NCBI RefSeq assembly: GCF_003412465.1
Contig: NZ_QTJV01000004.1
Coordinates: forward strand, 1 to 64,000
From: Chitinophaga silvisoli
Lineage (GTDB): Bacteria > Bacteroidota > Bacteroidia > Chitinophagales > Chitinophagaceae
Direction: 5' to 3'
Length of the DNA: 64,000 nt
Under the pieces are notes generated by a model. It made no database searches and was not told the DNA's origin. It was given only the letters and a program-made list of their open reading frames with translations. Below are positions 10,321 through 18,698 of the stretch, one piece after another; position 1 is the stretch's first letter; every line of letters starts with the position of its first letter. The translations under genes were made by a program, and so were the position numbers.

Positions 10321-10322
10321 AA

Positions 10323-10350
10323 AAAGGTGTCCCTTACGAGACACCTTTTA
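10323..10350 (-). terminator. Rho-independent terminator for the RHS-protease operon
   Basis: Perfect 10-bp arms (AAAAGGTGTC at 10323-10332, complement at 10341-10350) enclose an 8-nt loop. On the minus strand the stem is followed by a T-run. It lies 28 bp past the stop of the lipoprotein gene, so it closes the three-gene operon. Confidence 0.85.
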
Positions 10351-10377
10351 AGTTTTTATCTTTTTTAAACTTTTATG

Positions 10378-10782
10378 TCAGTCATCCCCAATTAAAAGCG
10401 TACCGACTAGTTTTTTTTGCCGAAGGAAAGCGGTATAATATGCGCTGTTGATCCTTAACAACAGGGTATCTCCTATATTCACGCCTTCCTCATTATACAA
10501 GCCCGCACCACTATTCTTATCGTAAGTAAAGCTGGTTTTAGGAGAGAGGATCCATACCGTATCTCCCGTATCGTTTTCAATGCATACATATGCAGAAGAG
10601 GGAACGAGCAAATCATTACGACTGGAATCTTTTTGAGGAAACTGCTCTAATATGATATAGTTTCCATAGACTTCCGGCAGCGAGTCCACCGCATACTTTA
10701 CAGACACGATGTGATCATGCTGCGTATGGCAGGCGCACAACATGGCTGATAACAGTATAATCACTGAAAAATTTATGCTCAT
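10378..10782 (-). CDS. Small lipoprotein, candidate partner or immunity protein of the RHS-metzincin protein
   Basis: This is a 134-residue protein with a signal sequence ending in LCAC (lipidated Cys at residue 18). The mature part is about 115 residues and beta-rich (SLPEVYGNYIILEQF, DTVWILSPKTSFTYD, GDTLLLRINSAYYTAFL). Its start codon overlaps the stop of the metalloprotease gene in an ATGA arrangement, indicating translational coupling. In polymorphic-toxin loci a small gene directly downstream of the toxin is often the immunity protein. A periplasm-facing lipoprotein would suit a secreted protease, but nothing in the sequence proves inhibition. It could equally be an ordinary accessory lipoprotein. 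Confidence 0.8.
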   Translation of the reverse strand: MSINFSVIILLSAMLCACHTQHDHIVSVKYAVDSLPEVYGNYIILEQFPQKDSSRNDLLVPSSAYVCIENDTGDTVWILSPKTSFTYDKNSGAGLYNEEGVNIGDTLLLRINSAYYTAFLRQKKLVGTLLIGDD

Positions 10783-11849
10783 TTTTTGGGAGTATTAGCA
10801 GTAGGTATATTATTCCGGTTCAGGCTGCCCCCCTTATACTGGTTCTCCGCAAATTTAAGTTGATTTACCAGCAAATTATTGCCCGGTGAGAAGTACTTCA
10901 AAGTGCTAAACTGGTAGCCTGTCTGATACATCAGGTTATCATTATGTGTATCGTCTTTCAGCTGCAGACCGGAAGGAGCACTTTTTTCGTTAGGGTGCCG
11001 GAGTCCTAATGTATGTCCTAATTCGTGCGGCACTGTTTTTTGATTTTTCCCATTAATGATATTTTTCACGGCCAGTTCATTGATCATGACATGTTTCCCT
11101 CCTATAGGCGCTCTTCCCAGCGTAATACCTTTGTCCTCATCGCTGGGCAATGCGGATGCGGGTACGATTTCGATCAGGTGATCGTCTTTGGCCAGTTCCT
11201 TTTTACTGTTTATCACCCTGATATCGATGTCTATAGTCACATAAGCCTCGGGGGCATCAGCATAGGTGACGTTCAGGGGAACACCGGGGATCTTACTGAT
11301 GTTCTCTGTTTCCTTGATATGACGGGAATACGCTGTTTGAATCTGGGCGATTGCAGCTTTCTTAAATTTCTCCACATCCTCCGCCTTTGTTTTACCTGAA
11401 CTCAGGATCGCTCCTTTAAATTTCAATTCAAAGTGTTGTATGTTATCATGGTCCGTAAATGATGACACCACCCAGTCTCTGCCATCCGGGTCAACCCTTG
11501 ATATAGGATTGTTATCGGTGAAGTTATAGGGCGATGAACCGGGATGCTTGCCCGACAGCGGGTCACTGGACATAAATTTGAGTAATTGCTCCGGTTTCAG
11601 GTCCTTGGTAGCCAGTATGCTGTCATGTGCACCCAGCATCAGTACGATGTTCTTTTCTGCATCGAATGCCATGGCTTTGACAGGTGATGTAGTATCCCAG
11701 TTGCTCACATACAGCAGTTCTTTTATCCCCGTTTCATACCTTGTATCTGATTGATGGCCAAAGACGGCGTAGGGGTCTTTACCTGTATCCTGGCAATACG
11801 TGCTTACAGAAAATATTAGTAAGCCATACAGCAATATATGCTTCTTCAT
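10779..11849 (-). CDS. Secreted RHS-core / metzincin-type metalloprotease fusion
   Basis: This 356-residue protein starts with a signal peptide (MKKHILLYGLLIFSVSTYCQ). Residues 94-124 carry the RHS-repeat-associated core signature (MSSDPLSGKHPG, then PYNFTDNNPISRVDPDGR), which in RHS/YD-repeat polymorphic toxins sits just before the variable toxin tip. The C-terminal part has the zinc motif HELGHTLGLRH at 275-285 (three His ligands, catalytic Glu276) and a likely Met-turn at NLMY (Met307), as in metzincins. The long YD-repeat shell of normal RHS toxins is absent, so this is a minimal RHS tip with its own export signal. It sits 18 bp after the transglutaminase-like gene and overlaps the downstream lipoprotein gene. 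It is probably a secreted protease effector; the target is unknown. Confidence 0.88.
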   Translation of the reverse strand: MKKHILLYGLLIFSVSTYCQDTGKDPYAVFGHQSDTRYETGIKELLYVSNWDTTSPVKAMAFDAEKNIVLMLGAHDSILATKDLKPEQLLKFMSSDPLSGKHPGSSPYNFTDNNPISRVDPDGRDWVVSSFTDHDNIQHFELKFKGAILSSGKTKAEDVEKFKKAAIAQIQTAYSRHIKETENISKIPGVPLNVTYADAPEAYVTIDIDIRVINSKKELAKDDHLIEIVPASALPSDEDKGITLGRAPIGGKHVMINELAVKNIINGKNQKTVPHELGHTLGLRHPNEKSAPSGLQLKDDTHNDNLMYQTGYQFSTLKYFSPGNNLLVNQLKFAENQYKGGSLNRNNIPTANTPKK

Positions 11850-11867
11850 GTTGGATTATTTCAATGT

Positions 11868-12875
11868 TTATTTAGTAGCCACGACAGCTCTTTTCTTCTT
11901 TTCCTTTTCTACGGATTGCACCCATTCTTCATATAGTTCGGCAGGCAATTCCTTATAGCCCAGCTGATCTATTTTCTTCATGTTCTCCTGGTAATGGCCA
12001 TAGTTTTTGTCTATGACAGCCTGGTCCGGCTTTGGCTTTTTGGCCTCTGCAAGACAGATAGACTTATAATAATTTGCCCGGGTCATCAACAATGGGATAC
12101 ACCTGGGATAATAGCTGAGTGCAGTATTGACTACTTTTAATACAAAGGCATCATAGCCATGCTGAAACTGATAGGCACTGGCCAGGTTGAGCATCGTTAA
12201 GGCAATGGATTCCTTTGGACTTAAAGGACTCATGTAAGTGCCCTGTCTGATCGCTTCTACTGAAATGCCCAGTTCCTTGATAATCCATTGATCTCTCGGG
12301 AACCCCGCATTTGTCAGTTCGACATTTGTCCATTGACCCTTTTCATCAATATGCTTTATATAAAGATGATTGGGTGCTAATGCCAGGCTGGCACTGGCAC
12401 CTATTTCCTCGCAGAGGATCTTATAGTAAGTGGGGAGAGAATTACAATTCCCGCTCCTGGTTTTCATCAATTTGGTTACGAACATCTTGCTCCAGTCTTC
12501 GTCACCCATAAAATCGGTGAAGTCGTAGGTAAAAGGCTTGTAATTGTTCAGGGCTGTGCTGTCCATCATGTAGGTGTACACTGCCCAGTTAGGCGCGGTT
12601 TTGTATTTTTCAAGCCCCCGCTGTTTAATCAGGTCCTTTAGCTTTCGGCCAGTGCTGGCGATGGAATCGCAGAATTCCTGGTAACTCAGTCCTCCATTGT
12701 AAAAAACGTTTTCAGTGAGGAAGACTGCCCGTTTAAAATTGATTGGCTTTTCTCCTTTGAGCATTTGTACTTGTTCAGCGAATGCGTTTTTATAGGATTC
12801 CGGGTTGCTGGTTTGTCCGATAGCAGCATGGGCCAGGATGAACAGGAAGATGATTATTGTCCGGGTCTTTTTCAT
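11868..12875 (-). CDS. Secreted transglutaminase-like protein
   Basis: The product is 335 residues from the ATG at 12875, chosen because it opens with a clean signal peptide (MKKTRTIIIFLFILAHAAIG). The central part resembles the transglutaminase-like cysteine-peptidase fold: SGNCNSLP with Cys144, APNHLYI with His170, then NVELTNAGFP. The spacing fits SirB1/transglutaminase-like proteins with a Cys-His-Asp/Asn triad. The C-terminal 100 residues are helical with Tyr/Ala-rich TPR-like spacing (SAYQFQHGYDAFVLKVVNTAL). It is the first gene of the operon with the RHS-metzincin and lipoprotein genes. It may process or modify its neighbour, or be a second effector; both are inferences. Confidence 0.8.
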   Translation of the reverse strand: MKKTRTIIIFLFILAHAAIGQTSNPESYKNAFAEQVQMLKGEKPINFKRAVFLTENVFYNGGLSYQEFCDSIASTGRKLKDLIKQRGLEKYKTAPNWAVYTYMMDSTALNNYKPFTYDFTDFMGDEDWSKMFVTKLMKTRSGNCNSLPTYYKILCEEIGASASLALAPNHLYIKHIDEKGQWTNVELTNAGFPRDQWIIKELGISVEAIRQGTYMSPLSPKESIALTMLNLASAYQFQHGYDAFVLKVVNTALSYYPRCIPLLMTRANYYKSICLAEAKKPKPDQAVIDKNYGHYQENMKKIDQLGYKELPAELYEEWVQSVEKEKKKRAVVATK

Positions 12876-13061
12876 AGGTATGGCATTATGCCAGGGTTCG
12901 CGCTTCTTGCAATGTACAGTTAAGAATAATGGGCGAAAAATAATAAATATTTTCAATACCTTAAAGAAGAATGTAATAAGTGCTGAATGATATCCAGTAC
13001 AGTCAATTCTATATCAAAGCATTAGCACCAGCATACAGTTTTTAATCATTATATTCATTGT

Positions 13062-13592
13062 ATGGCGACAGCTCCATTCATTAAGGCCCGGCAAATGGCT
13101 GCCCGGTTCAATCTATTTGTCAGTTTGTTCTGGACAGTGCTGTGCCTGGGGCCGGCCGCCTGGTATTGTTATTTGTATGTGCCGCCTGGCTGGCTCTGGG
13201 TGCCAGGTGCTGCTTCACTGCTGCCTTATTTTGTACCGAAGAGTTGGCTGAACCATTATGCTTCAACAGGGTTTTATGAACGGATAGGTGTGCGGGGACT
13301 ACTGAAATTTGTGCAGCATGGGAAGCTGGTAAATGGGATGATCAGGAAACGCTACCCTGGGTACAGGATCATCTATAACAGTGAGACCATTCATAGAAAG
13401 GTGGAAGAGACCTATATGTTTGAGCGGTTCCATTATGGGCTTTTCCTTGCGTTGCTGATTCTTACCTTTCATGCCCGGAATTGGTATTGGATACTTGTAA
13501 TATTGGTCTGCAATATTGGGTATAATGTATATCCTGTTTTCATGCAGCAGTATGTAAGATTAAGGTTAAAAGCCTCCAGACATAAAATCTGA
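13062..13592 (+). CDS. Small integral membrane protein
   Basis: The product is 176 residues. Hydrophobic segments lie at about 17-58 (two spans, LFVSLFWTVLCLGPAAW and LWVPGAASLLPYFV) and about 125-162 (one or two spans). Between them is a basic cytoplasmic region with FYERIGVRGLLKFVQHGK and MIRKRYPGYRIIYN. This arrangement recalls small membrane proteins annotated as carotenoid-glycoside acyltransferase-like, but the match is from memory and weak. It is monocistronic, and its stop lies inside a terminator stem. Confidence 0.75.
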   Translation: MATAPFIKARQMAARFNLFVSLFWTVLCLGPAAWYCYLYVPPGWLWVPGAASLLPYFVPKSWLNHYASTGFYERIGVRGLLKFVQHGKLVNGMIRKRYPGYRIIYNSETIHRKVEETYMFERFHYGLFLALLILTFHARNWYWILVILVCNIGYNVYPVFMQQYVRLRLKASRHKI

Positions 13593-13599
13593 AGGCTTT
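13569..13599. terminator. Bidirectional terminator between converging genes
   Basis: Arms AAAGCCTCCAGA (13569-13580) and TCTGAAGGCTTT (13588-13599) pair with one mismatch around a 7-nt A-rich loop. It separates the membrane-protein gene ending at 13592 from the EthD gene ending at 13603. Confidence 0.7.
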
Positions 13600-13602
13600 C
13601 GG

Positions 13603-13938
13603 TTATTTCACTATCTTTTCATCACTTACCTGGCTAATTACTTCATCCAGTTTAAAAAAATTCTTCTCATCCGGATGTACTTTTAATTGATAATTTTCAC
13701 TGGCGAAAAAGGAATTATAATCATCCATAGAAGAGAAATAGATATCAGTAATTGCATCGTAAGTGGCAGGAGGAAAACCGGCTACATCAACAGGATGAGA
13801 CACCACATATTTCCTCACGTACTTTTCTGTTTCAGGAATAGACATAAACAAAGGCGCATGAATGTTCCTGTGATATTGAACAAAGTCTTCCCTGCTCATG
13901 CCTTCCAGCCGGTGAATTAAAAATGTAAATTTCAGCAT
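13603..13938 (-). CDS. EthD-domain protein
   Basis: This 111-residue single-domain protein of the dimeric alpha/beta-barrel (EthD) type has MLKFTFLIHRLEGMSREDF, YHRNIHAPLF and the family-like TYDAITDIYFSSMDDYNSFF segment. EthD-like proteins are small cytoplasmic dimers linked to degradation of ethers and other small organics. The gene is divergent from an HxlR regulator at 14047 with 108 bp between, the usual arrangement for an HxlR-controlled redox or detoxification gene. Confidence 0.88.
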   Translation of the reverse strand: MLKFTFLIHRLEGMSREDFVQYHRNIHAPLFMSIPETEKYVRKYVVSHPVDVAGFPPATYDAITDIYFSSMDDYNSFFASENYQLKVHPDEKNFFKLDEVISQVSDEKIVK

Positions 13939-13954
13939 ATCTTTATTTTGCCTG

Positions 13955-13986
13955 CAAAGCTATTTTTTGGGAAAGCGGATGGCAAT
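13955..13986 (-). promoter_or_regulatory. Predicted sigma-A-type promoter of the EthD gene
   Basis: On the minus strand a perfect -7 box TAGCTTTG lies at 13962-13955 and a -33 ATTG lies at 13986-13983, with a 20-bp spacer. This matches the Bacteroidota consensus TTTG/TAnnTTTG. The -7 box ends 16 bp before the EthD start. Confidence 0.7.
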
Positions 13987-14046
13987 ACCCGCACAATTTT
14001 ATGCGGATATTTGCAGTACAATTGTTTTCACCTTATTTTATTGTTT

Positions 14047-14418
14047 ATGTATAAGAAAAAGGTACCTGTTCAGATTAATTGCGGTTTACATTTTTTCAAG
14101 GAATTATTGAATGGTAAATGGAAGCTGATGTTGGTTTATTATATTTCACAGGGATTCCGGAGACCCGGTCAGCTGCAGGAGAAAATACCGAACGGCGACC
14201 GCAGGGTATTGGATAAGCAACTGGGGGAACTTGTGAACCATGGCTTCCTGAATAAGAAAGTGTTTAATACCAAGGTACCTAAGGTAGAATATGAACTGAC
14301 TGATTTAGGCAGGGACTTATTGCCGCTTATTATCACGATAGAGCAATGGGGAGAAGCACATAGACAGGATCTGGAAAAGGTATTGAAGACGGATCCGAAG
14401 TTTATGGACGTGCTATAA
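14047..14418 (+). CDS. HxlR-family transcriptional regulator
   Basis: The product is 123 residues from the ATG at 14047. It is a winged helix with the family landmarks CGLHFFKELLNGKWKLMLVYY, FRRPGQLQEKIPNGDRRVLDKQL and KVPKVEYELTDLGRDLLPLI. HxlR proteins often sense quinones, aldehydes or disulfide stress through an N-terminal cysteine; Cys12 (INCGLHF) is in that position. It is divergent from the EthD gene, its likely target. Confidence 0.92.
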   Translation: MYKKKVPVQINCGLHFFKELLNGKWKLMLVYYISQGFRRPGQLQEKIPNGDRRVLDKQLGELVNHGFLNKKVFNTKVPKVEYELTDLGRDLLPLIITIEQWGEAHRQDLEKVLKTDPKFMDVL

Positions 14419-14489
14419 AAGAACGTGTAACCAAATCCTGTGTACTTGTACCCAAATCCGGGATCCGATTTTATCAACAGGGGAAAACA

Positions 14490-16349
14490 ATGTACATTGC
14501 CTCCATGTCAAAATTCAGCCTGGCTTTAGTGATCATTAGCTTCCTTTATGGAAGGGTACGCGGACAGCACTTACCCGTCGCTGTCAATTTTCAAAAATCA
14601 TATCAGCAACAATCAAGGAGTATTGATGGTAGTCCTGGTAAGAACTACTGGCAGAACGGGGCGAAGTACGCCATCCGCGTGAACTTCAACCCGGATACCA
14701 GGGCACTGGCTGGTTCTGAAGGCATCGACTATTATAATAATAGCCCGGATACCTTAAAGAAAGTCGTTTTCAAGCTCTATCCTAATTTGTACCAGGCCCA
14801 GGCCATGCGGAATGTGCCAATAGCGGCTGATGATCTGACAAAGGGGGTAAGTATACAAAACATGCAGCTGGATAGTGTAAGCATTGCCGAAAAGAAACGG
14901 GTGATCAGGGGTACGAATATGTATGTAACAGGGCTGCGCATTTTACCCGGTCAGCATGTACATTTTGATGTGGACTTCAATTATACCCTTAATAAGACTT
15001 CTTTTATACGCACCGGGCAGGTGGATACCGGGGCTTTTATGATCGCCTATTTCTTTCCCCGTATTGCCGTGTATGATGATATAGATGGATGGAATGAATA
15101 CCCTTATATGGGGAAAGAAGAGTTCTACAATGACTATTGTGATTTTTCAGTGGACCTTACTGTGCCCGGCAATTATGTGGTGTGGGCTACAGGTGAACTG
15201 CAAAATGCCACAAAGGTATATCAACCTGGCATTATACAAAGAATACAGCAGGCGCTTGCAGCTGACAGCGTGATTGATATTATCAGCTCTGCAAACTGGG
15301 ACAATGATGAGGTATTAGTACCCGGCGCTTCACATCACTGGCTGTTTGAGGCAAAGAACGTGACTGATTTTGCATTTGCATTAAGCAGACATTATATATG
15401 GAAAGCTGCAGGCGTGCAGGTAGAGGAAAACAGACGCGTACAGGCAAATGCCGTATACAATCCTTTACATCACAGTTTTGAGCCGGTAGTCAATTATATC
15501 AGGAAGACAATTGATGTGATTAGTCATCACACGCCGGGGGTTCCTTTCCCCTATCCGCACGAAACGGTCTTCGAAGGCCTGGATGCCATGGAATACCCTA
15601 TGATGGTAAATAACCTTCCATTTGAAGGTTTAGAAGCGGTGCAGTTTACGATTCACGAAGTATATCACACCCTGTTTCCATTTTATGTAGGCTCAAACGA
15701 AACCAAGTATTCATTTATGGATGAAGGCTGGGCTACTTATTCAGAGTTTATGTTATTGAAAGAGATGGGTACTGATTTCAGGGATGAGTATGACCTGCGT
15801 TCAATCAACGAAAGTGCGGGTACAGATATTGATATGCCCATTATGACACCGACTGCACAGTTGTACGGGGCTGCGCGGTTTTCAAACAAGGATCTGAAAC
15901 CGGCCCTGGGCTTCAGGTACCTGCATGAATTGCTGGGTGATGCCCTGTTGAACAAAGCACTCAGGTATTATGTCAGTCAATGGAATGGAAAGCATCCAAC
16001 CCCATATGATTTCTTTGCGTGTATGAATAAGGGAGCAGGTATAAACCTGGATTGGTTCTGGCAGAACTGGTATTTTGAAAAGAATGTACCTGACCTGGGA
16101 ATAGACCAGGTGACCGGGAATAGTGTAGTCATTGCAAGAGTGGGTGCCGGTATGGTGCCTGTGCATGTGGAAGTCACTTATACTGATGGTAGTAAAGAAC
16201 GGATCAGCAGACCTGTTGATTGCTGGAAAGACGGGAAGCGTAAGCTTACGTTACCTTTTACAGCTAAGAAAAAAGTAGCCTGTATACAGCTTGGCGATGA
16301 TTATGATGCGGATGTAGACCGGGCTAACAATACACGCTGTTTGCAATAA
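14490..16349 (+). CDS. M1-family zinc aminopeptidase, secreted
   Basis: This 619-residue protein has an N-terminal hydrophobic signal (residues 6-25). The zinc motif HEVYH is at 389-393, and a third ligand Glu412 lies 18 residues later in MDEGWATYSE, which is the HExxH-x18-E pattern of M1 (gluzincin) peptidases. The exopeptidase motif appears as DAMEYPMM, a GAMEN variant, about 20 residues before the zinc site. The N-terminal third is the M1 beta-saddle domain. Length and order match Bacteroidota M1 metallopeptidases acting in the periplasm. An AGGGG stretch just upstream supports the 14490 start; Met6 is an alternative. Confidence 0.92.
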   Translation: MYIASMSKFSLALVIISFLYGRVRGQHLPVAVNFQKSYQQQSRSIDGSPGKNYWQNGAKYAIRVNFNPDTRALAGSEGIDYYNNSPDTLKKVVFKLYPNLYQAQAMRNVPIAADDLTKGVSIQNMQLDSVSIAEKKRVIRGTNMYVTGLRILPGQHVHFDVDFNYTLNKTSFIRTGQVDTGAFMIAYFFPRIAVYDDIDGWNEYPYMGKEEFYNDYCDFSVDLTVPGNYVVWATGELQNATKVYQPGIIQRIQQALAADSVIDIISSANWDNDEVLVPGASHHWLFEAKNVTDFAFALSRHYIWKAAGVQVEENRRVQANAVYNPLHHSFEPVVNYIRKTIDVISHHTPGVPFPYPHETVFEGLDAMEYPMMVNNLPFEGLEAVQFTIHEVYHTLFPFYVGSNETKYSFMDEGWATYSEFMLLKEMGTDFRDEYDLRSINESAGTDIDMPIMTPTAQLYGAARFSNKDLKPALGFRYLHELLGDALLNKALRYYVSQWNGKHPTPYDFFACMNKGAGINLDWFWQNWYFEKNVPDLGIDQVTGNSVVIARVGAGMVPVHVEVTYTDGSKERISRPVDCWKDGKRKLTLPFTAKKKVACIQLGDDYDADVDRANNTRCLQ

Positions 16350-16369
16350 TTATACACCCTTTGTTTTGT

Positions 16370-16408
16370 AATAATAAGCGCCACCGGTAGCCGGCGGCGC
16401 TTATTATT
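16370..16408. terminator. Strong bidirectional terminator
   Basis: Thirteen-bp perfect arms (16370-16382 and 16396-16408) with an additional inner CCGG/CCGG pairing form a long stable hairpin with T/A tracts on both sides. It serves the M1 peptidase gene and the convergent Sel1 gene. Confidence 0.88.
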
Positions 16409-17674
16409 TTAGGAGAATAACTTCTTCCAGAATCCGCCATCGCCGGATGCCGGCTTATCGCGCAGCTCTTCCAGCAATTGTACGGCCCGCTCATAGCCCT
16501 GATCAGCAGACAACTGCAACCAGTGCTTTGCATGGTCTATATCATTTGGCATACCGCCACGTTGTTCTATATAATACCTGCCTACATTACACTGTGCGAC
16601 TGCATACCCGGCTTCTGCTGCCCTGTAGAAATAATTGAGTGCTGTTGCATAATCCTGTTCCACACCAAAACCGTTTTCATAGATCCAGCCCAGGTTATTG
16701 ATAGCGATCACATCATCTTCTTCAGCTGCCTGTTCAAACCAGTAAATGGCCTTTTCATAATCCAGGTATTCACTCTCTTCATCGGACAAGATATTGCCCA
16801 GGTCCCGCTGTGCTGCTACTACGCCATTCACCGCTGCCTGTTCCAGCAGTTCCATTGCCAGTTCCGGATCATAGTCCGTATATACACCCTCGTTATAGTA
16901 CCTGTGCAGGGCATACATTGCATTCGCAGATCCTTTGGAGGCCGCTTTTGTAAACCAGTAAAAGGCAGCATGCTGGTTTTCTTCCACACCGATGCCATTG
17001 TCGTACATAGAACCCAGGTTGTACATGCCATGGGGATTATGCATGTAGGCTGATTGCCTGAAATACTCAAAAGCCTTGTCATCCGGATGTTCTGCATTCA
17101 CGATGCCATTCCTGTACATAAAGCCCAGGTTGACCGCAGCACCGGAAGAACCGTTGTTGGCAGCCCTGAGGTACCATTCAAAAGCAGTGGCATAATCCTG
17201 TCCCAGGCGGCCATCATCAAAGAAGCCTGCATAGGAGAACTGGGCAAAGTGATTGCCTTTTTCGGCCGCAGTTCTGACCATTTCCAGGCCCTGCTCTTCC
17301 TCCTCCGTATCACCATCTGAATTGACCAGTATATGTAAACCGATATTGAATGTGGCAGCGATATTTCCCATCTGGTGAGCATATTGCATGAGCTGCAGGC
17401 CCTGCTCCTTATTCTTCTCTACATGCATACCATTGTAGTACATGGTACCCAGCACATTTGCCGCCAGTGGATTCTGATCAGTATCGTATGATTGCAGTAC
17501 CAGTTGGTAGGCCTTTTCATAATCTTTAGTCACACCCAGACCATCTTTGTAAATTAATGACAATCTATATGCTGTTGCTGCATCAGTAGGGTCTTTTTCT
17601 AATTTCCTTTCGTAGTGGGTTACCTCTTCGTTGACTTTTTGGAGGATTTCATCATAAACTGAATCTCTATACAT
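16409..17674 (-). CDS. Sel1-like repeat (TPR-type) protein
   Basis: The product is 421 residues from the ATG at 17674; the upstream in-frame TTG is unlikely. It is built almost entirely of about ten 36-residue Sel1-like repeats, with the recurring pattern AxxLGxxYxNGxGVxxDxxxAxxYFxxAAxxG (for example NLGWIYENGFGVEQDYATAL, NLGSMYDNGIGVEENQHAAF). No signal peptide or membrane segment is visible, so it is cytoplasmic. Sel1 proteins are scaffolds for protein-protein contacts; the partner cannot be told from context. Confidence 0.93.
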   Translation of the reverse strand: MYRDSVYDEILQKVNEEVTHYERKLEKDPTDAATAYRLSLIYKDGLGVTKDYEKAYQLVLQSYDTDQNPLAANVLGTMYYNGMHVEKNKEQGLQLMQYAHQMGNIAATFNIGLHILVNSDGDTEEEEQGLEMVRTAAEKGNHFAQFSYAGFFDDGRLGQDYATAFEWYLRAANNGSSGAAVNLGFMYRNGIVNAEHPDDKAFEYFRQSAYMHNPHGMYNLGSMYDNGIGVEENQHAAFYWFTKAASKGSANAMYALHRYYNEGVYTDYDPELAMELLEQAAVNGVVAAQRDLGNILSDEESEYLDYEKAIYWFEQAAEEDDVIAINNLGWIYENGFGVEQDYATALNYFYRAAEAGYAVAQCNVGRYYIEQRGGMPNDIDHAKHWLQLSADQGYERAVQLLEELRDKPASGDGGFWKKLFS

Positions 17675-17833
17675 TATTAATCTATTGATTTCCAAAAAAA
17701 GATATCAGCAAATCTAATGAAAATAGCCCATGAGCGGCATCTTTGATTTTAGTAATTAAAGAGGTGGTATTAGTATAGTTTGCCCTGTTGCAATTTGTCA
17801 ATTTTGAGGTATCAAACAAAAACGATTTACAAC

Positions 17834-18691
17834 ATGGCACACAAAAAAACATGGTTCATCACCGGGGCTTCAAGAGGTTTCGGTTTAGACATTACAAAGG
17901 CTGTACTGGCTACGGGCGACCAGGTCATCGCCACTGTTCGCAGTAAAGGGGAAGAACTGGCCCGGCAGTTTGACAAGCACCCGGGATTGCTCGTGGTTAC
18001 CCTGGATGTGACGAATGAAGCACAGGTGCAGGCGGGTATTCAAACCGGGATTGACAAGTTTGGGAAAATCGATGTATTGGTGAATAATGCGGGATATGGT
18101 TTGCTTTCCGGTGTGGAAGAGGCAACGGATGCAGAAGTAAAAGCCAATTATGAAGTCAATGTATTTGGTACCTTGAATGTGATCAGGGCGGTATTGCCAT
18201 TCATGCGTAAAGCAGGTGCAGGGCATATTATCAATATCTCATCTGTAGGTGGGCTTAGCGGTGCTTTCCCGGGATGGGGATTGTATTGTTCCACCAAATT
18301 TGCAATAGAAGGAATTACGGAAGCACTGGCACTGGAAGTAGCACCGCTGGGCATAAAAGCGACGGTGGTATCACCGGGATTTTTCCGGACCAATTTCCTG
18401 GATCAGAGTTCATTGATCAGCAGTGCCCAACAGATTGGGGATTACAAAAAGACTGTTGGTGCAGTCCGTGATTTCGCTGCACAGATCAATTACAAGCAAC
18501 CCGGTGATCCGCAGAAGCTGGCACTGGCATTCGTTCAGCTGGCCAGCTCAGCTAACCCGCCGGTACATCTTTTACTGGGGAATGATACACTGGCAATGTA
18601 CCGTGAAAAGACAAAGGCCCTGGAAAACGATATTGAGAACTGGTATGAAACGACTACCGGCACCGATCATGATGATGTGGCAAAAAAGTAA
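17834..18691 (+). CDS. Short-chain dehydrogenase/reductase (SDR)
   Basis: The product is 285 residues from the ATG at 17834. The NAD(P)-binding motif TGASRGFG is at 10-17, NNAG in VLVNNAGYG, the catalytic Ser in NISSVGG and YxxxK in YCSTKFA. It belongs to the classical SDR branch that reduces carbonyls of small organics. Seven bp separate it from the AraC gene at 18699, so the pair forms an enzyme-regulator operon. Confidence 0.93.
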   Translation: MAHKKTWFITGASRGFGLDITKAVLATGDQVIATVRSKGEELARQFDKHPGLLVVTLDVTNEAQVQAGIQTGIDKFGKIDVLVNNAGYGLLSGVEEATDAEVKANYEVNVFGTLNVIRAVLPFMRKAGAGHIINISSVGGLSGAFPGWGLYCSTKFAIEGITEALALEVAPLGIKATVVSPGFFRTNFLDQSSLISSAQQIGDYKKTVGAVRDFAAQINYKQPGDPQKLALAFVQLASSANPPVHLLLGNDTLAMYREKTKALENDIENWYETTTGTDHDDVAKK

Positions 18692-18698
18692 TAGATTT

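Noticed and set aside
10779..11849. Full-length RHS toxin
   Set aside because: Only the core motif is present in a 356-residue protein; no YD-repeat region or RHS shell is encoded upstream.
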